The notes under the pieces are model-generated. The model had not been told where the DNA came from. It did no database searches and was given only the letters and a program-made list of their open reading frames with translations. Below, in pieces: positions 13,924 through 24,500 of a DNA stretch of 64,000 nucleotides. Source of the DNA: Leptobrachium leishanense (lineage: Eukaryota; Chordata; Amphibia; Anura; Megophryidae). Numbering within the stretch: position 1 is the stretch's first letter; each line of letters starts with the position of its first letter. Both the position numbers and the translations under genes were made by a program. The stretch lies in contig CM019069.1 of assembly GCA_009667805.1 (NCBI GenBank), forward strand, positions 61,497,422-61,561,421, given 5' to 3'.

Positions 13924-14639
13924 TGTCACGTTTAACTGCGGGTTGTGTAGCAGGTTGAGGTTGTGAGCCCACGATGCAGTGATCAAGACAGGTTTGGAAT
14001 AAACAAAAGAAGTGTTTATTACACATAAACACTGTGGCATGAAATCATACAGGATACAGGCAATAGAGTCGTCAGGGTTCAGCAAGGGGGTTCGGTACAC
14101 GGCAAGGCTGGCAGAGAATAGTCGGTATAGCAGGGGTTCGGTACACGGCAAGGCTGGCAGAGAATAGTCGGTATAGCAGGGGTTCGGTACACGGCAAGGC
14201 TGGCAGAGAATAGTCGGTGGTATAGCAGGGGTTCGGTACACGGCAAGGCTGGCAGAGAATAGTCGGTGGTATAGCAGGGGTTCGGTACACGGCAAGGCTG
14301 GCAGAAGGGGAGCAGGATGGGAGGGTTACCGGTAAGTGTAGGAATGAGAGTCCAGATTATGGCAGGAAGTCCTTGGGGTCTGGAGTAGAGAGTTCAGGAG
14401 ATGGTTAGGCGGTTTCAGGGAGCTTCAGTACACAGGTCTTTGCAGTTAGTAACTTCAATGTGGAAGTCCAGGGTAGGGGGCAGGACTCCCTTATATGCAG
14501 GGCTGATCAGGGATGATGAAGGGCAGGTGTGGATACAGGGCCAGGACGGTAGAATCAGGAAGGTGAATTGTTCATGCAAGGGTCTTGGAATCTGCAGGGT
14601 AGCGTGAGTGATAGGGGCCAGAGCGTGGTGATCCTGACA
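13924..14639 (-). repeat. 5' LTR (716 bp)
   Basis: Read on the minus strand it has a TATA-like box (CATATAAG, about 14489-14496) and an AATAAA signal (about 14013-14018). These mark candidate U3/R/U5 parts. The inner repeat at about 14090-14305 has more copies than the 3' LTR. Confidence 0.88.
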
Positions 14640-14790
14640 CACGGTTTGCTGGATACCCAATTGATGCACCATATATACTCGACTATTCAGTGAGTGAGGT
14701 CCTAGGAGGCCAATTTTATACATGGTTGTTAATATACTGCACCATTACGGTTTATTTATTATTGCAGATCCACCCATCTTGTATAGAAAT

Positions 14791-15490
14791 CAGGACTTTG
14801 TCTGGCTGCTATTCAGCCATTGTTTCAGTTCTGGAAAAAGAATTTCAGGTTTAATGGCACTTTTGATTCCCAGTAAAAATTCAGATTGAATATCAGTTCT
14901 CATGGCTATACTTTCCAATGGAAATAATGATTACAGTGGATTCACTTCAAGTTTTTTTGTATGCCGTTCTCCTAAAAATTTTTGTGGGAAAGTCTTGATA
15001 AAATGTGATTTTCAGGCAGTCACAGAGGGAATTAAACTGAAACCTTTTTCTAAACATTGAATATTGCGAATAGTCGCAAAAACGTTTATGATGGGGGCCG
15101 AAAATAAGCTTTTTTTGGGGCGTTTTACAGACCAAACTTTTTTTGGACAGCAGCATTTTTCGAATAGCGTCTCGACTAATTTTTTCAAGTGAATCAGCTT
15201 ATATTTCAGAAAAAGTATTGTCCACAACCAGCCAATATGTTTTTTGAAACAACGGCTGATAGAGTGTTGGGGCAGCGCACATCCTCATTCCATTTGAAAC
15301 ACTATTTCCAAATAGTTTTGTCATCATTAAAAAAAAAAAGACGAAATAACGCTAATGCGGAGCATCCCTCACATTTGCTTTATGTGCACGTTTGACACCT
15401 CTTTCCATCTGCTAATATCAAGGTTTAGTGTTTAGGAGTTGTATTTTGCAGTTTTGATTATAGCAGTATCCCCTTGTGCAAAAAGCGTGT
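14791..15490. other. Unannotated stretch
   Basis: AT-rich with no recognisable element or coding signal. Confidence 0.4.
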
Positions 15491-15548
15491 ACACACACAC
15501 ACTATATATGAAAATATATATATATATTACACACACACACGTACGTAC
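15491..15548. repeat. AC/TA microsatellite
   Basis: ACACAC, TATATA and ACACAC runs in succession. Confidence 0.85.
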
Positions 15549-15559
15549 ACAAATACTCT

Positions 15560-16180
15560 TGGCCAGATTACATACTGAACGCTAACTGTAGCGTACAGAT
15601 ATGTAAGCGTTAACGCATGCCCCCTGTACTACCTTCCCAATGCTAAACCTGTTAAAAATCCGCACAATAGAATGGATGTGGGTTTTTGGTTAGCATCAAA
15701 GTGTTAGGGCACACATAGAGACATGTCTACGGACGTTAGGCTTTCTATAAGAAGGAATATGGGACATCAGACGCATTCATTTGACGTCTGTCAGGCGTAT
15801 AGGAAACAAAGGGTCCTATTCTCTAGTGAACGCTAAATGTAGGGTTTGGGTGAGTAAGGGTTAATATCAAGATAAGTGACATTAACGCATGCCACCCATA
15901 TTATATATAGATTATACCTTCCTAACGCTAAACCTCACAAAAATCTGTTAGCGCATTGGTGATTGTGCTAGTTTGCGCACGCTATATTTAACATGGGGAG
16001 CGCAATCATTAATTAGCATTAGATCTTTGTAATACCTTACTTATCCTAATGCTAATTACCACACCGGTGGGCTAAAATTATTTCTACCGCCACCTAAATG
16101 CAGGTGCCAACTGATTCCATTTTTGCAGAATTATTTAGCACCCTCTAACCCCCAATAAATCAGATACTCGCCACTCATCC
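15560..16180. repeat. Diverged dispersed repeat, internal duplication
   Basis: Two similar blocks (about 15575-15720 and 15815-15990) share GAACGCTAA, TTAACGCATGCC and CTAACGCTAAACCT-like strings. Related sequence recurs near 22600-22800 and 27860-28020. No coding signal. Confidence 0.45.
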
Positions 16181-16349
16181 CGCGGTGGGAACGGTGGCCC
16201 GATCCGCTACTTCTTGCTGCCAGGAGCAGAGGGAGACTGTGGACAAATAGTCCTCAGTCTTCCTCCACGATCATGCGAGAGTCCTATGGACTCCAGAAGC
16301 TGATACTCACGGCGGCGCAAAGTCGCTATATTGTGAGTATCACCGAGGG

Positions 16350-16695
16350 TAGCGCTTCATTCCGGGGCAAGGTGCGGAGGTAGGTACACTATGTGCGCCC
16401 GTACTGACGTGCCTTCTGTCGTCCGTCGCAGTGTCACAATGGGCCCCACCACACAATGTGGAGTACGCACGCAACAGCGGCTATGCTGCATCCGTGCAGC
16501 GAGCCTCCCTGTCAAAGCGCTAGGACATGCGTTGATGGGGCTGCAAAGCGCAAGCCTCCATAGGAGGATTGAGCCTTGCAGCGCTGAGCGCAATAACTGC
16601 GCTCAGCGAGGTGACCAGACGGGAGTCAAGTGGAAGGAACGTCCACTCTCACCGACGTTCCTTCCCCTCTTACTACCGCTCATCTGACCCCAGCC
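16350..16695. repeat. MITE, GGC-ended family
   Basis: Right end CATCTGACCCCAGCC followed by TAA. The core with GCGCTGAGCG and GAAGGAACGTCCACTCTC matches the copies at 5092 and 28762. The left end is unclear. Confidence 0.6.
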
Positions 16696-16779
16696 TAAAA
16701 AGGGGACGTTACGGAGAAACCTGGAGATGCAGGATTTGACAGTTTACATTACTAACACTAAAATGGGAATGCTATGTAT

Positions 16780-16782
<3 letters not shown>

Positions 16783-16826
<44 letters not shown>
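16783..16826. repeat. (AC)n microsatellite
   Basis: About 22 uninterrupted AC dinucleotides. Confidence 0.95.
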
Positions 16827-16828
<2 letters not shown>

Positions 16829-17101
16829 CCAAAATGGCTGAACTCATCCTGAACATGTATTTTTCATGAGGGTGTGGGAAACCATTTACATAAAATGTTC
16901 TGAATATGGTAGGTTTTATAATAATATACATAGGTAGAACTTCCAACGGATCAAATTCAGAGCACTCCATGTTAATATAGTTTTAAAGATTTTAAAAACA
17001 CATTGGGAAGGAGCCATTTATACTATTAACTGTGAGGAACACCAGAAGGATTTGTGTTCCATGTAAATGGGTTATACTATAAAGAGCAGCATGCGACAGG
17101 G

Positions 17102-17270
17102 CAGTGGATTCCAACCCTGATCCTCAGGTACCCCTAACAGGCCAGGACAGCACAGGTTATAGGATTTGCTGCTCAGTGATTGCAGGATTCAGTCTCCATT
17201 TCCACAAGGTAATCCTTAAAACCTGGCCTGTTAGGGGGACCAGAGGACCAGGGTTGGGAACCATTGCAAT
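17102..17270. repeat. Foldback MITE, hAT-like ends
   Basis: CAGTGGATTCCAACCCTG at the left is inverse to CAGGGTTGGGAACCATTG at the right. The arms pair for about 45 bp, including CCTAACAGGCCAGG/CCTGGCCTGTTAGG. The CAGTGGTTCCCAACC-type terminus is typical of hAT derivatives. No clear target duplication was seen. Confidence 0.65.
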
Positions 17271-18110
17271 AGAGGAATTGTACTACGAGCTCAGAAATCT
17301 CAAGGTATATTGGACAGGTGCTCAGAAGTGGCCCATGAAACTCCATTGATACTCATTCCATATGAGCAAAGGAACCCGGCGCTCCAATCTGGCAAAGAAC
17401 CACTTTTAATGGGGTACCCAAAGTTTTGGCTGACCAACCGTTCTTTTTTGCAAGCCAATAGCACAGTAAAACATCATACGTTATATCGGCAAAGTAATTA
17501 AGGTGAAATCAAAGAATATAAAAAGTGATCCGATAACAAAGATACAACCCAAAAACACAATAACATACATGTAAGGTAACATCCAAAGAACATGAATAAC
17601 TGCTTGTCCAGGGCAAGTAAAAGTCGGCGTCCTCCTTCATCTATTACACATACAAAGATCCACAGGGCCAATCAGCAACTGATAAAATTAAGATCCAGAA
17701 TGCAGCGGGCGATCAGCCACGGAAAAAACTTCCCGCAGAAATCTTTTTCAATGGGAGATTGCCTGATGCATTCTGGATCTTCATTTTATTGGATGTTGAT
17801 TGGCCTGTGGATCCTTACATGCGTAACAGATGAATGAAGAGGTGGACTTTCCCTTTTGATTCCGACCTGGACCAGAAGTTGTTCATGCCCTTTGTATGTT
17901 TCCTCATATGTATGTTATGGTTTCATTTGGTTGTCACTCTTTGATTGGATCACTTATTGTTGTTGATTACACCATAATTACTTTGTCTTTATAACATAGG
18001 CCGCTCACTGCAGTATTAGCAGTGATTCGGCTGAGCAGCCAGCCTTTTTCAAGCCGAATACCCAATAAAAGTGGTACTTCGCCAGCCTGCAGTGCCAGAT
18101 TGATCTGCTC
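17271..18110. other. Unannotated repeat-like stretch
   Basis: Contains short inverse segments (AGATCCAGAATGCA at about 17692 against TGCATTCTGGATCT at about 17767) and CACTTTTAATGG against AATAAAAGTGG. It is probably an old foldback element; no gene. Confidence 0.4.
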
Positions 18111-18305
18111 ATATGAATGGATCTCTTAAGGGCAGTCAATAGGTTGGGAAGGGTAGAACCTGCTGCGTGGGGAACATTGACGTCGTGGCAGGCTTATACA
18201 ATGCATGATCATATTTTGTAACCAAACCCCCATTGTTTATTCCCAAATCAAATGTTTTTAAAAATCTTGAAAACGATGTTAAAGTGGAGTGCTCGGAATT
18301 CCGTA
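18110..18305. repeat. Dispersed repeat (empty-site copy)
   Basis: About 190 bp is similar to 20990-21136 plus 21417-21440, covering TTGACGT(C/T)GTGGCA, GATCATATTTTGT and TTAAAGTG(G/A)AGTGCTC. This copy lacks the TTAA-bounded insertion present in the other, the TTAA being at 18279-18282. It also contains the nearest candidate polyadenylation signal for CFLAR. Confidence 0.7.
18236..18241 (-). promoter_or_regulatory. Candidate CFLAR polyadenylation signal
   Basis: AATAAA on the minus strand about 205 bases beyond the CFLAR stop, and the first exact signal downstream. It lies in repeat DNA. Unproven. Confidence 0.35.
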
Positions 18306-18445
18306 TGTTTCTAGAATACATATGTATATCTTTATACACACAAACACATACACAGTAAATGATCGCATTAAGCAGAGTATAAGTGCATAATTTTGTATAT
18401 CCACATATAAATTTGTCTTTTCTCCAGCAAAGGCACTTGCAGTAT

Positions 18446-18566
18446 TTATGAAGGAAAATACAGCTTCTTCGTCAATGTATGCTTCAGCTTTATGGAGTAA
18501 TCTGGTTGCTCTCGGTAGACAATAGAGTTGAGTTCTGTGTGAATATCCAGCAAGTGATCTTTCCTC
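18446..18566 (-). CDS. CFLAR: CFLAR coding exon 9 (C-terminus and stop)
   Basis: Acceptor TTTTGGTCACAG. Encodes the last 39 residues, including [10 protein letters not shown] and [11 protein letters not shown], then TAA at 18446-18448. Matches the C-terminal helix and strand of c-FLIP long form. The intron before it is only 436 nt. Confidence 0.95.
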
Positions 18567-21500
18567 CTGTGACCAAAACAAATGACATTTTCAGTTTGTG
18601 ATATATATATAAACCCGTTCTATCCACTGTAACCCTAACAGAGACTTTGGGCCAAGTGTTATCAAAGCTTCCGGCATCATTCCAGACACTCAATTTCCAC
18701 TCACTACAAGAGAACATCTAGAAGCCCTGGTTTATGAATTCATAAATTTAACAATACTCCGTATGCATATAGATGTTCATGCACTAAAGAATTATTCCCA
18801 TGGGAAGAAAAATAACAAGAGCAAACGAAATATGCAACATTCCATTGCGCCAAGGGTGATCCAACAGGTCCTGTTGCCCCCATAAGTCATTGAATTCATG
18901 TGCAAGTATAAGACATTAATGTTCGCCCATTCACTAGCAGAAACCTCTGTGTGTATGATGGCGTTCAGCACAACTCTAGCTTTACTTCCCCCTGGAATTT
19001 ACCTTGTTTTCAGATTAGATAATAGAGCACACAAGCTCCGTAAGTACAATGAGCCAGTGCTTGGAGACTGTTGCAGTTCGTTTTCATCCACCTTACAATG
19101 ACTCAAGAAGATATCGGCTTCACTTGGTATTGTGTTTCTCCAGTGTTTCCTCTGGTCGCGCTCTAGATTCCTTTCCACTGGCCCATCCACTTCAAGCATT
19201 CCAGAAGCACTTTCCCCCTCTGGAAGCACTGGTTGCTGTGTAACATAGTGCTGGATAAAGAACAGCTTTGGCTTTCCAGCCAGATAAGGGCAAGACCCAC
19301 CATTGAAATAGCTCTTAATTGTGTCTAGAGAAATCTCAGGGAATTTTTCATCAACACCAAAGATTGCATCAGATTTTCCACGGCTGATAACAAAGCATAC
19401 GAGAAAGGCATACTGACAAAGTTGTTCCATGTTTGACACATTTTTGAGAGCTTGTTTTATATCTTTTGTGGTACTGTACATGTGCTTCTGTACGTCGCAG
19501 CCAAAAGTTCTGAGTGTGGATTCCACCAGATCTGTAGAAAAAGGGAAAATGCAAATGGGTTATACAAGTTAAATGTTCAGTGATATCTAGAAATCAAGAT
19601 GGCCAACTGATGGTATACATACCACTCTTTATACAATGTGCTACACAAATTCTTTGCCCATGTATAGGTCAAAACATTATGGTCTAGCTGTTGAACATTG
19701 AAATGAAGTCCACAAATCTTTTTGCATATTGCATTATTTAAAGTGTTCCCATAGCGGACAGGTTCACTTATTCCACAAGGTCCCATCAGGGTTTGGATAT
19801 TGCAGCTCTATATATAAATGCGTTTGTAACACGTCCACTGCCATCGTCGGCTGCGCGCGCACCCATCACAGCTGCTCACTCAGCCCTCCTTCTCGGCAAT
19901 TAGAAAAACTCTTCCCGCCGACAAGTGCACACTCTACAACAATAGACTGCCCTCTGGGCAGGCTTAACGCCTAGATGATCATAATGGTCGATGTATTATC
20001 TATTCCTTTGTGTTATATATTACCAGTTCTAGCGTTCAGTGCCAGGTCTATCCTTCACTCACAACTGCGCAGCTGGAAAGGCCCGACATTGACATGCTGA
20101 CTCAGGGCTCTATTCCAATCCTGGAGTAAAGTTTTCAGAGCAATTACCGTGTATGGCGTTGCTAGGTTTACAACAGCCCTGGTTATGTTTACATCAGGGT
20201 TAGAATACAGCCCCCAGTTGGCGCACTGTCAATCAGCTGCCTGGAGTGAGTGGAGAGCTGTCCTATACGATGGCTCTTCTACTCACAGGTATCAGTCACT
20301 CTGGTGGCATGCCAGCGGACATGTCCGTGACAATGGACATTACTCCAAATTTTTGAAATTTTCAAGTATAGGCGTTTGCAAAAAATTACTAGCACATATA
20401 TGGATTGTGACCCTCTGCCAAAGCTTGTGGTGGGCATGACTGGTGCACTTTGAACACCTTGATGCTGGCGAGTTGCTACCTGCCGAGGCTGGTAAAGAAA
20501 TCTGGTTTGGTGACAGTTTTTAACACCCTGAGACATCGTAGCCAAGGTTGAACACATTCAACAAAATACAGAACAAAGTAGAGGTGAAAAAGCTTTTCTG
20601 CGAGCATTGGTCAAAAAAAAAAAAAAATGTAAATAAAAGCGAGCATGCCACAGCAAATCGACAGGTAATTCAGGTTATCCAGGTTGTAGGGTGCACTCTG
20701 AAAGAAGGCAATGATCCAGGTGCTAATAGAACCATTTCCAGTTCTTCAAATAATGTTTATGCAAAAATAGGATACAAGAAAAAGAACACTTAATCTGAAC
20801 ACGCATTTCCCATAGAAAGCCTTAAGAGAAAAGCATGTTCAGGTTGAGCGCAGCCATTCTGGTTTTGTTGATCACTCTCAGATTTTGCACCCCTCCGTAT
20901 CGCAGGTGTCTCTTTTTAAGATTTAAACAGGCCCTGCAATGTAGAGAGTCTCAGGAAGAGGTTTGTCGCAAAGTAAGAGAGTTAATAAGAGCTTTCATTA
21001 GGTTAGGAAGGATAGGACCTGCAGCGGTGGAGTACATTGACGTTGTGGCAAGCTTATGCAGTTTATGATCATATTTTGTTACCAAATCCCCATTATTTTT
21101 ACCCAAGTCAGGTGGTTTTAAAACCTTTAAAACTATTAACCCCTTGCTGCTTGGTTGTGCCCGGCGGCGGGGCATACTAGTACATCCCTCTGGCCGGCTG
21201 CTGCTGCGGGCCCCTCCTCCAGCCCGCCTACGCAGCTGACCTGCATCATTGGCTGCAGGGGGACGACCTGAGTTCAGGCCATACCGTGGCAGCCAATGGC
21301 GTGTGCCGTGCGCCTACTGGTGGGCGGTAGCACAGAGGCCCAATTAATCCAGCGGGGCTTGCTATGTTGCCTCGCAGCTTCAAGGACCACCCGCTGCCGG
21401 GGGCAGCGGCAACAGGTTAAAGTGAAGTGCTCTGAATATTTTATGCACAAATATAAAGGCAACAGCGAGATACAAACTGCAAGGCATGTTGCAGCATAAG

Positions 21501-24500
21501 GGGCTTCACTTAAACGTTTATTTAGTATAGTTCAGGATACGACCAAAGTTGAAACCTGTAGCCAAATGCAAAGTAAAAATCCCTTATATCCTCTCCTCAA
21601 TCACCTTCCTTGCTTGACCTGTGTGGATGGCATTACTCGTCATTAATGGTTCAGCCAGAATCTAAGTGCTTTATTTTAAACTCCACAGCCACGTGCGCCA
21701 TACCTAGACCTTCACTTGGGAGGTGGTGGACAGACTAAGGAATTGCGACACAAAAGACAACTAATTCTCCAAAGCAGACCAAAATTGGATGCCTAACTAA
21801 TGACACCTCATCCACCCATAATATAGACCAAATAGGACAACAAAAGAAGAAGCTTCCATAGAAGTCTACCAGGTGGATGAAATCCAGGAGTAAACCGTAA
21901 CTTTTATGATACATCTTAAAAAAGGGCGATGTGTAGAACACAACAAAAATTCAATAAAACTGAATACTCAGGGCCCTATCACCAGGTGTTAGCTAATCCT
22001 AGCGTCCTTTTGGACTTTTTGGACTTCTTGCACAGACTGATCATTCAAAAAGGGTAACAACTGATGAAGCCTATTGGTGAAAGCGCGTTTTTGTTGATCC
22101 TACTTAATTAGTACTTTAACAATTGATTTTATAGTTGAAGGTCTACCTTTTAATTGATTAATAAATGCATTTTAATTGAATTATCTGCCGCTCTGCTGCC
22201 TTTTTTTACATCAAGTGGAGAAATACCCTCCCCCCTCCTTTTTCTTGTGATACCGAACAGCTACATTGCAGGACCCCATGCTGAGAGAGGGTGAAAAAAA
22301 GAAACACCACTGAAATATAAGTATTCCTTAAATTATACACATTTATCATTATAATAGAACCACTGTTTTGTTTAAATATTAATTCATTAGATGTTTGCAC
22401 ATTGGCCATTTTTGGTTTTAAAAAAAGTGAACATTTTAGTAAGGTGCGCCTTGTATGTGTTTTTTCTTTTCTATTATATTCATGTTTTTGAGGTTGTAAA
22501 CACATATCTTCTAGCTTGCAGCACCGACCTATATTGAGCACGCCTTAATAATCTTACAACCACTAAGAAAAGCGCCAGATTCACGTTGTCTTTTAATCCT
22601 AGCGTCAGCATGTTTTTGCGTCATTGCCAGTTAAAAGGAGTCTAGCGCCTGACCAACAGATCGTTTGCTTCCTACCAGAAACGGGAAAAATCACTTCGAG
22701 CGTGGTAATTAGCGATTCGTAGCGCGAGATTACTGTACTTATCGCGTCCTATACTTAACATGGGCAGTGCTAGAGAGCACTTGCGCTATAGTAACCAACA
22801 GATCACTTGGTGCCTGCACTAATTTTTAGATGAAAGATAATCGCAAAATTTTACCTACGGTTCAACCCCGGTGCTAACTCCAAAAAAACCTAAAAAAAAA
22901 AAAAACAGGTCATCGCCCAAAACAGGCAATTGAAAGGAATGCAGCACAGGTGTTCTCTTGGCCCCATACACCATAGTAATGGATCTGGTAAGCAATGTTG
23001 CAGCTGTTGCAGTAGGCTCTATTATGATATATATGTATCCTTTATCCACATATATCCTAATTCTAATATAGTGCGTAATGTTAAACATTTTAAGCTGGGG
23101 GTTATTCATAGTATGTAAGCGGTTGATTATTAGGGTGACCGTTTGGACCATCTTTAAAGAGTCACATGAATAAGCCTTGCCCCAAAACATGCATTATTTA
23201 TATGCTGCAGCAGGGACATTATTGTCGCTCACCTGGCCTTCCTTTTGAATCTATTAATTGCAGTGTAATGATTCTACATGCTGCTGGGTTGCATTTATCC
23301 TGCAATGCCCATCAGCCTTTAAGTAATATATGTGTGCATATAAACATGGATGATACGACCACCTTGGAGGATTTTAATTATGCAGGGGTGTGAGGGCTCT
23401 TCGCTGGATGTATTCATACTTATACAAGCTTGTGAGGGTGGGGGATAGGTATGGCCTGGCACTCTGCACTGGTGAAAAACTGTTCTAGCCTGTACACAAC
23501 CTCATTAGCACTGGGTCTCAGCCCGGGTCTTAGCATTTCCCTAGCGTGCGCTAAACAACGTTGTACACGGACAACCGCAGCCAAGGTGATCTGTTGGTGG
23601 GTCGTCAGGCGCTACCTTTTAGCGCAACGCTGTAGTTAGTGAGAGCAAAGATCCGTCAATGAAACCATAGATTTAGTAGAAGATCCTTTGAACAAGACAT
23701 TTCTAAAGAACTATTTTATCATAAAGGTTTCCAACAGGATTAGTAATTATATCCATCCCCAATTGAGCAGTATTTAGACACCAAAGGGATAATTGTCTAT
23801 TTAAGAAGAAAAAAAATAAGTGGTGAAACTCAGAAGTTCTTTAACTGTTCATGGAGAAAATAGAAAGTAATTTCCAGTAAACCACCATCACTCACCTGCA
23901 TCATTTCCTACACAATCAATAATTAGGCCGAATCCAGGTTGTCTGATTTGATACTTTTCACCATTCTCAGATACCTGAAAGAGAGCATGAAATTCATGTT
24001 TTCATGAAGGATCCAAGTGGCAACCTAGGAAAAACACGTGTAACTGAACAATGAGATTTAACAATTATCAGATTATCATTATGAGATTTAACAATGAGAT
24101 TTAACAATTTAATTATTATTAATGCATTTCTAAAAACTGTGGAAGCTGATCTTAACTTGTTTTTTAATAAAAATAATAATAAAAAAAAGAAGCCAACTAC
24201 ACAATTTTCGGAGTCACAGGAATATTTCTGCATAGAATTATTGTGTAGAATCATCTTAACATGTTTGGAAGCAGAGTTCTAGGACCCCGTGCCTACCTGG
24301 TCCCTGTATTTGTTAAGCCCTTCTATCACGGCAAGTGCAAGGTTTACTGCCGCCTTAAGGAAAAAAAGATAATTCTGTCGACCCCCCCTGTGTTTCCACA
24401 CAAGTATTGTCTCTGGTTCCCTAATAATTTCATCCACCCTTAGTCCCACAGTGACTAGGTGCTTTTGTCATTGTCAGTAGGGATGAGCCGAACACTCCGA

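Larger units (their letters stand above)
10132..14639 (-). mobile_element. Non-autonomous LTR retrotransposon
   Basis: Two direct LTRs, 10132-10752 and 13924-14639, both begin TGTCACG and end CCTGACA on the plus strand. They flank a 3.2-kb interior, and the whole is bounded by the 5-bp duplication CACGG (10127-10131 and 14640-14644). The interior carries one long Gag-like frame on the minus strand and no reverse transcriptase, protease or integrase that I can see. A purine-rich tract (AGGGTGGGAGTGA on the minus strand, about 10753-10765) precedes the left LTR, consistent with minus-strand transcription. It must rely on another element's enzymes. Confidence 0.9.
9754..14790. repeat. Large palindrome split by an LTR element
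   Basis: The left arm (about 9754-10000) begins with an ATACAAGATGGGTGGATCTG motif. The right arm is its inverse, running 10035-10131 and then, after the LTR retrotransposon, 14640-14785. The centre is GTTCCAACGCGTTTCGTC...GACGAAACGCGTTGGAAC (9993-10043). Without the insertion this would be a roughly 520-bp palindrome with arms of about 240 bp and few mismatches. Confidence 0.85.
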
